This document shows positions 12,080 through 21,856 of a stretch of DNA of 64,000 bases, in pieces. How positions within the stretch are numbered: the first letter of the stretch is position 1; each line of letters begins with the position of its first letter. The notes beneath the pieces are model-generated. The model saw nothing but the letters and a program-made list of their open reading frames with translations, searched no databases and was not told the origin of the DNA. This DNA is from Phycomyces blakesleeanus NRRL 1555(-). Lineage: Eukaryota > Mucoromycota > Mucoromycetes > Mucorales > Phycomycetaceae. The position numbers and the translations under genes are program-made. Where the stretch lies: the NCBI RefSeq assembly GCF_001638985.1, contig NW_017265140.1, forward strand, positions 124,001 through 188,000, read 5' to 3'.

Positions 12080-12427
12080 GCTTCCTCTCTCTCTTGTACA
12101 TAGTGACATTTTTTTACTTCTCTTTCCCTCTTCATCCCTTGGTTACAATAGACTTATTTAGTATCTATCTCGGCTTAAAGCAACCTCAAAGCATATATTT
12201 TTTATACCGTACCTTTTCTTCTTCTGATTACTACTACATACGATTTTTCCCAACTAAATTATATCTATATATAAATATATATTTATATTTATATTTATAT
12301 AAAAAAAAAAGAAATACCTCTAAACTCAGGCATCATTGTGGTGTCATGCAAAAATTCCTTTTTTCAATGTGACTTGCATGATCCTATTCTTCTTTCCCTC
12401 TCTTTTTCACCACCATTTACCTTAACC
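12080..12427. other. Intergenic region between fucosyltransferase-like gene and GYP7-like gene
   Basis: A short spacer of 348 bases, rich in CT runs and TATA-like AT repeats (about 12255-12300). It probably holds the 3' untranslated region of the upstream gene and the promoter of the downstream one. Nothing else is visible. Confidence 0.6.
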
Positions 12428-15400
12428 ATGGATGACCCATCAGTAGACAGTTTCTCTGTAAGGACAATAAAGTCAATCCTCCCTTACATGAAACGAAAGA
12501 GTCTAATAAACCAAACATGTACATTCAATATCTTTATAACAATAGCTTGTGCATGACCCTCGTATTGCCATGCACAGCAATCTCAACTCAGACAGCTCAT
12601 CTCCTGCCAAGTTATTATATTCCAAGTCAAAGGTCTATATTCATCCCTCTGCAAATTCAGCCGATGCAATTCCGGGCTATTTGTCTGTTGTTGAACAAGT
12701 AGGTCTAGTATTTGATTACTGTCCTGTCAGGACTGGAGCTATGATTTGTGTACATATGTCTCAACACTTGTGTGGTTTGTAAAGGCATCCCGTGCCTATC
12801 TCGTGGCCTGGACACCTGAAGCATTGATACCTTCAAAAGACATGGAAGCATTTGTACAAGTGGACTGTAACCCCGAAGATTCCACTGAAGAGGGTAAGTC
12901 TATATTTACTCGAAAAGAAAAGAAAAAAATACTGATACCAATACCAATACCAATAATAAATAGCACCGATGATTCCATCCATTGGCTACGTACCCGAGGA
13001 ATACGCTCTTTATGCCATATCATCTCCACTGCAGGAAATTCACTCGCTTCTTATTCGACCACCTTCTCTCACGAAGTGGTACGGAAGTGTTATCCTTAAT
13101 TTCAAAGATGGTCACTCGTCTGCTCCACTTTGGTTTCATGATGATGAGAGCAAGAGTACTATGCTTCAGAAAAAAACCCAGGGTGGAAAGTTTGCTGATG
13201 ATGACAATCAGAACACAAGTCCACAGATAAGATGGGGAGGTGATGAATTTGTTGACCGTCTGAGCCAATTGACAAGTGTTGTCAGGTATTTTTTTTAAAA
13301 AAAAAAACATGTTTTGAACAAGATGACATGACTAGTTTTGCTACCGTATAGAGCTGCGCACCAGCCACTATTGTATTGGGTCGGTAAGAAAGAAGAGCCA
13401 AAAGAACAAGAATTTTCCGAAAAGGGTGAACAAAGCCATGTAAAAGAAGTACCTGCTCAGAAGATCAATGAAAAGAATAAAGCTGAAGAACCCAAAGCAA
13501 GTGTGTTTGAATCTGCTCAGATGGATCCAATTGTCGCTGTGAGTCAATTAAAAAAATCAAATTAAGTACATAATGTATATTCATCAAATCGAACCAAATC
13601 AAATCAAATGTCTTATAGGCATTGAAAGAGGCACGGTGGAGTATTCTTGAAAGATTGTCAAGAGTTACAAAGTTCTCTCGTGATACAGCAGGTTTGAAAA
13701 TGCGAAACTTAGTTAATTCACTAAACAATTTATCCTAACTATTGCTTAAAAAATGCAACAACAATAGTGAGCATTTTAGGACACCCTTCGTCTCGTCCTA
13801 TTGTGGCTATGCTTCCTCCAGAAATTCAGGAAATGTGCAATAATGAGACAGTCAAACAAACTATTGATGACTATGACTCTGCACGTATTTATCTCGCCAA
13901 ATGGGCAGCTGGTCTTGCTGCTCAATCAGAACAGTCAGCACCAGTAGAAACACGATACCGTCATGTAGGAGTATGGGGTCATGATGGCTGGGAAGAAGAC
14001 ACGGCTCTTGGTGTATTTGAAGTACTCAACGTAAGCTCATACACCCCCACCCATATATGCACATATACTTACTCTGCTTAAACATACAATGCATATAATT
14101 CATTAATTACTTTTCTATAAAATAGTCTGAAAACGATTTCTCTATCCCGACTCACACAAGAACTAGTCCAATTACCAGACAACAATGGGATTCATTCTTT
14201 AACGAGAGTGGCAGATTGAGTGTAGGTGAACCATTTATGCGACGTAGCATATTCTGCGGAGGACTTGATCCATCTGTTCGACATGAAGCATGGCTCTTTT
14301 TAACGGGGGTATACTCATGGAACTCTACCAAAGAAGAACGTGCTACTCTTCTCAAACAAAAAAAGTATGCGCCTTAAACACAGACAGAAACTAGTATGTT
14401 ATTAACAAAAAATGTATAACCAACAGAGCTGAATATGCAAAATTAAAGAGTCAATGGGCGGATAATGAAGAGTATCAAAAAGATCCTACCTTCCAGGATC
14501 AAAAACACAGGATTGGTAAGGATGTTCATCGCACTGATAGAACAGTTCCTATGTATGCCAATGAAGACATGCCCAACCCAGATCCTCTTATGCATGTCGG
14601 TACCAACCAAAATCTTGAGACACTCAAAGACATCCTTTGCACTTACAATATACACAACACGGAGCTTGGTATGCCTTTTGTTTCCGAATGCGACTAAATA
14701 TTCTTAAAACTAACCTACTATTATTATAAACGTGTCATTAGGTTATGTTCAAGGCATGTCTGATCTATTATCTCCACTTTATGCTGTTCTGGAAGATGAA
14801 GCACTTTCCTTCTGGGCATTTGTTGGTTTTATGAACCGCATGGTTGGTTACTTTCCTTACATATATTATGTTTATTGTTAAGCTTTGTTTTAAACTAACT
14901 TGCGCTGTTTTTTTTTCTAGAAATCCAACTTCTTTATGGATCAATCCGGAATGCATAAGCAGCTATTAACTCTTGATGGGCTCTTGCAATTTATGGATCC
15001 AAGTCTCTATAAGCATTTCGAACGCACTGATAGTGATAATCTTTTCTTCTGTTTCCGATGGTTGTTAGTCTGGTTTAAGCGTGAATTTGCTTGGGACGAT
15101 ACCCTTAGATTGTGGGAAGTATTATGGACAGATTATCTTACCGATCAGTTTCATTTGTTTGTGGCGGTATCTATTTTGGACCAGGTAATGATATTAGCTA
15201 GTTTTTTTTTGCTGGAAAATTACATGTTAAACTTACTATTTATTTTTTATGATATATGCGTATATGCACGTAGCACCGAGATGTAATCATCGACTATCTT
15301 AAAAACTTTGATGAAGTTCTCAAGGTAAGTTTAATAACTCGTTTTTTAATCTAAACTAATTCTCTTTTTTTAATGATTGAAAAAAAAACACATGTTTCTT

Positions 15401-15641
15401 TTTACTTTAGTATATCAATGATCTTTCAATGACCATTGACTTAAAAGAAACCCTGCAGCGAGCAGAGATAATATTCTATCAGTTTAAGCAGCGTGTGGAA
15501 GCAGTAGAAAACAAGCGTGATACATTAAAGAAAACAATAGGGCAGCGTAAAAACACTCCCAATGAACATCTGGAAGATAAATTGCCAATTGTTAATGAAT
15601 TACTTAAGGGCTTGTTGAAATCACAAACACAAGGAAATTGA
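12428..15641 (+). CDS. GYP7: Rab GTPase-activating protein, TBC1D15/Gyp7 type
   Basis: Thirteen exons with consistent phase give 754 residues. The N-terminal half resembles the Rab-binding domain of TBC1D15 and Gyp7, from KLLYSKSKVYIHPS to the segment SVILNFKDGHSSAPLWFHDD. A charged linker rich in Lys and Glu follows (exon 5). The TBC domain begins near IFCGGLDPSVRHEAWLFLTG. It carries both catalytic fingers: arginine finger RIGKDVHRTDR (IxxDxxR) and glutamine finger GYVQGMSDLLSP (YxQG), so it should be active. FFCFRWLLVWFKREF and LRLWEVLWTDY complete the domain. Known family role: GTP hydrolysis on Rab7/Ypt7-like proteins at late endosome and vacuole; yeast Gyp7 acts on Ypt7. Exon 10 ends in a weaker donor, GTTGGT. 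The first coding exon has only 30 bases. Confidence 0.93.
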
Positions 15642-16250
15642 TTATATTAACAGAAAGAGAAAAGTGTAAATAAACAGAAACCCATTTTCAAAACCCATTT
15701 ACTATATATTCCTAGATATACAAGTCCACGCACTACATACCAAATACATAATGTGTTTCAGTGAACTTTTGCTCTATGACTTTACAGCTATAATAGATAG
15801 TAAATACAATATTATTTTGACAGATTGCTTTATAGACAATGATGTACTATACTTGATACTTCTCCGACTAGTGTCGTAAGATTATATAATTAATATACTT
15901 CAAGTATAATTTAGATGTCGATTTAAAAGTTGAGGGTAAATCAAGACTACTCCAACTTCTTTGTGAATATTAGAAAACTTGTTCCAACTTATAATATATA
16001 CAACTTATCTTATTATCCATTATAGCAAAGTCAGATGGTCAATATTTATAGTAAAAACAAGAAAAGACAAATCACGTTTAAAAGTCTCAGCTTTGATATG
16101 TTCTATGGATATGTAGACCTTTTATTATGTGCGTTTTATTTAGAATAATATGATATTCAACGTCATATATGAATCCACACATAAAAGTCTGTCAAAGAAC
16201 TTAATTTAATATGTCTTGATTCAACAAAAAAAATAAGAAACAGAAAAAGC
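15642..16250. other. Intergenic region between GYP7-like gene and tRNA-Leu
   Basis: AT-rich sequence without a credible open frame. The first 100 bases are likely the 3' untranslated region of the Rab GAP gene. No repeats or sites stand out. Confidence 0.55.
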
Positions 16251-16254
16251 AAAA
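16251..16254 (-). terminator. RNA polymerase III terminator of tRNA-Leu
   Basis: Directly after the discriminator base the transcribed strand reads TTTT, followed after two bases by TTTTT. This is the standard pol III stop signal. Confidence 0.75.
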
Positions 16255-16337
16255 TGGTAACTGTGAGATTCGAACTCACGCCTCTTGCGAGACCGCAACT
16301 TGAGTGCGGCGCCTTAGACCAACTCGGCCAAGTTACC
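16255..16337 (-). tRNA. tRNA-Leu (anticodon CAA)
   Basis: On the - strand an 83-base cloverleaf folds with acceptor arm GGTAACT paired to AGTTACC and discriminator A. The D-arm carries the A box TGGCCGAGTTGG, and the anticodon stem CCGCA/TGCGG encloses the loop CTCAAGT with anticodon CAA, which reads UUG. A long class II variable arm (TCTCGCAAGAGG region) is diagnostic of leucine or serine tRNAs. The T-arm contains the B box GTTCGAATC. The gene has no intron in the anticodon loop and no encoded CCA. A run of T lies immediately downstream. A CACTA-type transposon terminus begins 115 bases upstream of it. Confidence 0.96.
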
Positions 16338-16466
16338 CTTCTTGTTTTTACTGAATTAAGCAAAGTATAAAAGTCAAAAGTATATAATATAAAAACAGGC
16401 AACGAAGTATACTTGATAGTAAAGAAATGTATTTAAAGAGATACAATCAAGCACTACAGCGGGATG

Positions 16467-16505
16467 AATGGCAGTTGGGCCGAAAGTAGGCACATAACTG
16501 CCATT
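16467..16505. repeat. Hairpin beside the CACTA terminus
   Basis: AATGGCAGTT at 16467-16476 is matched by its exact complement AACTGCCATT at 16496-16505, giving a 10 bp stem with a 19-base loop, 15 bases inside the CACTA end. Confidence 0.75.
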
Positions 16506-16766
16506 TTTTCGGTCGAAACCCAATAAAATCTCCGCCGTTTGTCGTAAGATGGTAATATTATTTGTAGCAATTTAAAAAAGTAACATGAAAACACTTTTTT
16601 TGTTGCTGTATAATATTTTCAATACTGTAAAAAATGTTTGTAAGTTGTAATAACCACTTTGAGTATTGAAATATATGTTTTATTGAATATTAAAGATGTC
16701 AACAATTATTAAGATTAATAATTTTTGGAATGTGTGAACGAAATGGTATCATAACTGCCATTTTTT
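16493..16766 (+). repeat. Direct subterminal repeats of a CACTA element
   Basis: CATAACTGCCATTTTTT occurs at 16493-16509 (its first base is part of CAC) and again at 16750-16766, in the same orientation. The two copies are separated by about 240 bases of AT-rich sequence. Repeated short motifs just inside the ends are typical of CACTA elements. Confidence 0.65.
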
Positions 16767-16854
16767 TTATTTTTTAAACTACGTTCTTTTTTTTTAGATA
16801 TTCTTTTTATCTTGATGAATTAGCAATTTGATTTTATTTAAATCGCGTAATAAC

Positions 16855-17080
16855 ATATAGAGCATATAGGGAATGAAGAGAAAAGCATAAGGTGTATAGA
16901 GAATAGAAAAAAAACTAGAGTATATAAAGAAGAAAAGAAAGACGGGGCATATAGAGATTGAAAAAAAACATAAGAAATAGAGAAAATTAAAAAAAGAATA
17001 TAAGATACAAGAATGATATAAAAAATATAAAAGATATAAGAATATAGAGCATATAGAAAAATAAGATAAAAATAAAAAGG
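16855..17080. repeat. Purine-rich degenerate repeat tract
   Basis: About 225 bases consist almost wholly of A and G with recurring variants of ATATAGAG, GAATAGAAA and GCATATAG. It lies between the CACTA terminus and the transposase stop codon and looks like an expanded, decayed tandem repeat. Confidence 0.55.
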
Positions 17081-17081
17081 A

Positions 17082-20000
17082 TTACAGAATAGAAAGATTG
17101 CCTTTAGTAATGCACATGTTGTTGTTAAAAATATAATAGGGCACGATTACATAAAACTGGTTTCCATTTGGTGGGTATTGGACCAGACCAACTTGATGAC
17201 AAATGTCATTTACACTTATAACTGCATAAGTCAGTTGCATTTGGTGGCCTAGTGTACAGGTGCTTTGTGACCATTGTTTGACGATAGGTACTGATAAGTC
17301 ATGGCCAGCTGCGTCATGTTCCTTCATGACCTCCACGAAAGCAAGAAAGTGTGGGAAGCCATAGAAATCTACATGCTGAAAGTAGAACTGTACTGTACCA
17401 ACGAGCCAGCTGTGAACAATTACATTACGGTTGCTAAAATAAATAAATAAATAGAATATAAGCAACTTTTGATTGTATATTGAAAAATATTATACTTACT
17501 TTCTATAGGGGCAAGTAAACATCACGTAATGGTTGCCACGGCTGGTCTTGTTTTTCTTTCTTTGGTACATGCATGAGGAATATACAGTCGAGTCCATCCA
17601 CAGATGTGCAGCTACAACAACAACAGAGTTACCAAACTTGTGGCCAGTCAAGTCTGTTGTTCTCCGGTAATATTTCAATAAAGCTTCCTTCACACTAGGG
17701 CCGCCTACACCTTCCACCAAATCATCATTCAAATTAACAAACTGATGAAATGGCTCCCACAACTGCGCACCACTAGGATCATTAGGAAGGTCCATGTAGC
17801 TCTCTCTTCCATATGGCTTTGGCCAAATGAGGTTGACTTCATCACAGATACTGATTGCCGTGCTGGTATAATTGTGAATCGCAAATTGCTCAATGAGAAA
17901 ACTGGCGTTTTGGCAACCCTTTGATTTGGACTTTATCAATTTTGAGAAGACACCAATTACTCTCTCCATTGAGCAAGTGGAGTAGCATCGCAGGGGGCCT
18001 TGCTGCTTGATGATATAGGGTATATGGACCAGGTAATGTTGCACTGGTCAGAAAATACTATGAGACAGGGTATTATTCTGGACTTGTTGGTATAAAAACG
18101 AGTGCCAGTGCTTGAAGTATCTATTATTAATATTTAAAAAATGGTAATAATCAGCTATTTGTAATGATAATATATGAGATGTATAATAACTTACAACTCC
18201 ATCTCGTCAAGCAATTCTGATGTCAACATCTATTGCAAGGCAAGCGCGCAACCTTTCACGAGAGATAATAGAGCTGTTTTGACAGCCCTATTTGGTAAAT
18301 AAGGCATGACTAAAGTGGGGACAAGATATAAGAGAAAGTCAAGCCAGTCAACTGCGCGAGTCCCATCGATCTTGGCAAATACATTGTCAAAACTGCCTTG
18401 AAATGAGGTGGGTATATATTTTCGTGAGCTGGTGATACAGTTTCCAATTGTTACAAGGTCTGCTCTTGGTATATGAAAAGGGTATTCGGTGGTATTGAGG
18501 GTATTGTCTGGATGGGTATAATAAAATTTGGTTTCCTTTGTGAAGGTGATGGTAATCAGGTCATATACGAGCTTCCCAATCCCTCTTCCAATTAAATGAA
18601 GTTCATCTAATGCAAAAAATGATGATCCAGAGAAGGTTGAGAGTTGAGTATATATGCTCGGCTGGTATATGTTCTTGGACTATTACAAGCAGTTATTTAG
18701 TATGAAAAAAAGATGGCTAATTGAACATTTGTATACTTACAGGGTTGCCTACTTTGAAGTCTTCCAAAGGTCTTAATGGGGCGGAACTATCCTCAAAGTA
18801 CATGTCATGCCGTCTGTTAGCAGGGCATTTGCCTTTTGTCTCATAAAAACGGCAAGCAAATAAACTTGTGTGGGAACCAATGTGAGCCATATCAGCTACA
18901 GCTGGAATATCACCAGAAGCAAGCAACAGATAGACCTTGTATCTACACAGCTCTACTCCATTGTGCTTGACAACCAAGCCATGTGTCTCAAGATCTCGCA
19001 ATTCATTGATAACGGGTATAAGAAAGGAGTCCAAATGAGTTGGCGTCTTGGAGCCAGGCAAGATTGCCAGTTGCAAAAGGTATTTGTTGGTATATCTAAG
19101 TATTTTATTAGTAACTTTTTTTTTTTAAAAATTGTAATAATAATAATAAATAGTAATAAATCAATTAATTACCTGATGGATGGGTCTAGGTTAAATATTA
19201 TGCAATGGATGATGGTATATGAGTTTTTGCCTTTCTTTTGATTGAAAAACCCATCGGTATAAAGTCCAATGGCAATATCGTTAGGATTAGAGAAAAGGCC
19301 CTGCTGCACCAACTGCTTGTAGTTGTCACCGTCGAAAATATTGGTGAGCTGACCAGCTACAGATTCCCGGTTTGCCCTGTAATGAAGGAGTTCTCTTGTG
19401 ACTGGATCAGCTAACATTCGAGAAAACATATCACTGACTGACATGAGCTTCATACTGGCGGTTGGTGTTTGATTTTGCTCAGTATCAGTCTTGTATCATG
19501 GTTCGCCGCAGTCGACACAAGATTCCTGGTCGTCATTTATCCCATACAATCGGCAACCACTAGGACAGACATCATACTCATGGCCCTTGATGCTTGATTT
19601 TGACAAGCAAAGCATCAGCTGTTTCACCATGACTGATTCTGGCCCCGGGCTCTAAGAACAAAAGGAATCACACACTCCTTGTTAGCAGCTTTTAATTACA
19701 ATATAAGACATCAGTACAGTTACTATTTTAAGACAAATGATGTAATGGCCTCTTTTGTCCTATTCAATCTGGAACTTTTAATAGTTCCGAGCCTATCAAC
19801 AGCTCCATACAATCAAAAGATTTTTTTTTACCCAACATTATCTCATCATGGTCCCAGATGATCGTATTAACAAATCGGACGATATCTCTGTAAGCTGCTC
19901 TGGCAATTTTGTGCTGCAGCATCAATTGAGAGAGGTGGATACTCATCAATTAGGTCCCGGTGAAAGTATTGCTGCCAATTCTGTCATTATCATAAACGTG

Positions 20001-20312
20001 AGCTTCACCCTCCCTGTTTTTGAATGTACAGCCGTACTTGTAAGAAACAACCTCCCCGACATCCATGGCATCCATGGTATGTTCTGTAATAAATTACTTA
20101 GTATCTGGTAAATAAATAATACAATTACAATTTTTATTACCTGAATCTCTAATAGATTCGTTGTCAACAGTAGAATCATCAATATCAAGTTCCATTTCAG
20201 TGTCCTTTGAAATATAATAGGCAACTCCAGCTACTGTTGCCGAATCTCCTTTGTGAAGTCTTGTGATTTCGCAGCTTCTGGTAGTTATCAAACTACAAGA
20301 CAAATCGATCAC
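17082..20312 (-). pseudogene. Tnp2-type (CACTA) transposase, disrupted
   Basis: Several exons on - assemble into one transposase. In order: an acidic N-terminal segment (20312 to about 20141); a block with LMLQHKIARAAYRDIVRF; a zinc-cluster segment HEYDVCPSGCRLYG..SCVDCGEP; NIFDGDNYKQLVQQGLF and IAIGLYTDGFF; the LAILPGSKTPTHLDSF core with LLLASGDIPAVADMA; a long exon with FALDELHLIGRGIGKLVYD and TRAVDWLDFLLYLVP; then YSTCSMERVIGVFSKLIKSK and a Thr/Asp-rich C-terminal part ending at 17082. This order matches Tnp2-domain transposases common in Mucorales. Three in-frame stops break it: TAA at 19950-19952, TGA at 19496-19498 (where CGEPRY is expected) and TAG at 18230-18232 (where LALQW is expected). 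A frameshift is likely near the first stop. Functional only if a read-through or different splicing is assumed, which I doubt. Confidence 0.8.
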
Positions 20313-20509
20313 ATTGATGTTGTTGTGTAGATAATCTATCTCTTTGCTGGCTGGCGTTGGGTGAAGTCATATTGTTTGGTTTGGTACGTATGTGATATAT
20401 AAAATAAAACTGCAAAGAGGATTTTGGTGTTATTTGTGAAATGTAAAAGGGAGCTTTATATACTCTTCATTTTTGGGTCTAGTGTGTACTGCAATTCTTT
20501 CTATATATA

Positions 20510-21854
20510 CAGTCTCATCAATTAAATGAAAGAAAATTTTAGCTTCCGCCAAAGTGAAAAAATAACATCCTTAACTCTCTCTTCATTGTTTGTCTACTTT
20601 TACTTAAGAAACCACTTTCAAAATCATTGGAATAAGAATATATAACCTTTAAATATTAAGAAAAATAATTTTTATTGAAAGTTTAATATTTAGTAACATC
20701 ACCACGGGCTTTCTTCATACGGGCTATGCGAGTTGGCATAGACATGCAGTAGGCCTTGCATACTGCAACCGGTATTTACTTCTATTCTTCATGGATAACC
20801 TTGTCTAGCTCCTTAATAGTTCTTGGAGCTGGTACTCTTGCCCTTACCATTCGACCCAAATGAGCCCATAGGTTCTCAATAGGACTGAGATCTGGGCTAT
20901 TCGGCGGCCATTCCATTATTGGTACATTATGGGTCTTTTTCCAGTTCTCAACAAGTTTTGACTTATGACAAGGAGCATTGTCTTCTTGGTAAAGAAACTC
21001 CCCGTTATGTCTTTCACTTAGGCGACCATAAAATGGGAGCAACTTTCTTTCCAAAAGGTTTATATAGCCAAATTGGTCAAGGCTGTTAATAATCGTTTTT
21101 AGTGGGCCTACTCCTCCTGCCCACACACAGCCCCAAACCATCACCGAACCACCTCCAAACTGTACTCTAGGCATGATACAATCAGACTTGAACTTCTCCA
21201 GAGGAAAGCGCCAAATTCTAAGGTTTCCATCCTTTGGGAAAACCATAAAGCGAGACTCATCGCTCCAAATCACACGATCCCATCTTTGATTGGTTTCTTT
21301 GCAACGTTTAGCAAACAACAATCGTTTCTTTTTATGTGTTCTGGATAGCCTTGGCTTAAACACAGGATGGCAAGAAGACATTCCGATCTTACGAATAGCT
21401 TTGCGGATGGTATTCTTGCAAATGTACTTGCCAATCATGAGTCTCATGGCGTTTGTGAGTTCTCCAAGTGTGGCATTACGATCTTTCTTCGTTTCGTTTT
21501 TAAGCTGGCGTAAATCTCTCTCACCCAAAATTGATAGACGTCCTTGGCGTTTTTTTGTTAATGGCGTGCAATTCTGTTTCCATCTTTGAACTGTGCTATG
21601 TACAGTTGTCATGGGTATGCCTGTCTTCTCCGAAATGGCAGTCAATGAAATATTATGGAGAGCACCACCGATAATAAGTCCTTTTTCATAGTCTGAAAGC
21701 TCTTTTCGTTTCTTAGGAATACTTTTATTGATTTGCTGAGACATTGTGAGATTTGAATGAGAAGAGTTTTTAAAAAAAGCACAACAACTTTGCATTAAAG
21801 ATGTTCTATTTAGTTGGGTTTAAACTTTTTTCTTTCATTTATTGTATGGGTCTG
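20510..21854 (-). mobile_element. Tc1/mariner element with terminal inverted repeats and TA duplication
   Basis: The left end starts CAGTCTCATCAATTAAATG at 20510, preceded by TA at 20508-20509. The right end, read on -, starts CAGACCCATACAATAAATG at 21854 and is flanked by TA at 21855-21856. Over the first 27 bases the two ends match closely, both continuing into AAATGAAAGAAAA. The element is 1345 bp and encloses one transposase gene. Size, CAG-type ends and TA target duplication are standard for Tc1/mariner. Confidence 0.9.
20782..21795 (-). CDS. Tc1-type transposase, C-terminally truncated
   Basis: The open frame encodes 337 residues; a second in-frame ATG (MSQQINKS, at 21744) is an equally likely start. 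An N-terminal helix-turn-helix (LSDYEKGLIIGGALHN.. and a second HTH near TTVHSTVQRW) precedes the catalytic domain. The DDE triad is present: D in VIWSDESRFMVFP, D in YQEDNAPCHKS and E in NSPDLSPIENLWAHL, the last two 34 residues apart (DD34E, Tc1 clade). GGGSVMVWGCVWAGGVGPL is conserved. The frame stops at TAG (20782-20784) where VIHEEW is expected, and a TAA follows two codons later. Beyond these the usual tail (CMSMPTRIARMKKARGD..KY) continues in frame to a final TAA at 20683-20685. So the enzyme lacks about 36 residues and is probably inactive, though catalytic residues are complete. Confidence 0.9.
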   Translation of the reverse strand: MQSCCAFFKNSSHSNLTMSQQINKSIPKKRKELSDYEKGLIIGGALHNISLTAISEKTGIPMTTVHSTVQRWKQNCTPLTKKRQGRLSILGERDLRQLKNETKKDRNATLGELTNAMRLMIGKYICKNTIRKAIRKIGMSSCHPVFKPRLSRTHKKKRLLFAKRCKETNQRWDRVIWSDESRFMVFPKDGNLRIWRFPLEKFKSDCIMPRVQFGGGSVMVWGCVWAGGVGPLKTIINSLDQFGYINLLERKLLPFYGRLSERHNGEFLYQEDNAPCHKSKLVENWKKTHNVPIMEWPPNSPDLSPIENLWAHLGRMVRARVPAPRTIKELDKVIHEE

Positions 21855-21856
21855 TA

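Larger units (their letters stand above)
16452..20312 (-). mobile_element. CACTA-like (Tnp2-type) DNA transposon, at least partial
   Basis: The span runs from a CACTACAGCGGGATGAATGG terminus at 16452 to the outermost recognisable transposase codons at 20312. CACTA ends are the hallmark of the CACTA/CMC superfamily, and the enclosed gene is a Tnp2-type transposase, so terminus and gene agree. Hairpin and subterminal repeats close to the terminus fit the transposase-binding regions of such elements. I could not find the matching inverted terminus (ending in TAGTG) on the right, so the element may be truncated or may run further, with a Tc1 element inserted at 20510. A target duplication could not be checked without the second end. 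Confidence 0.65.
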
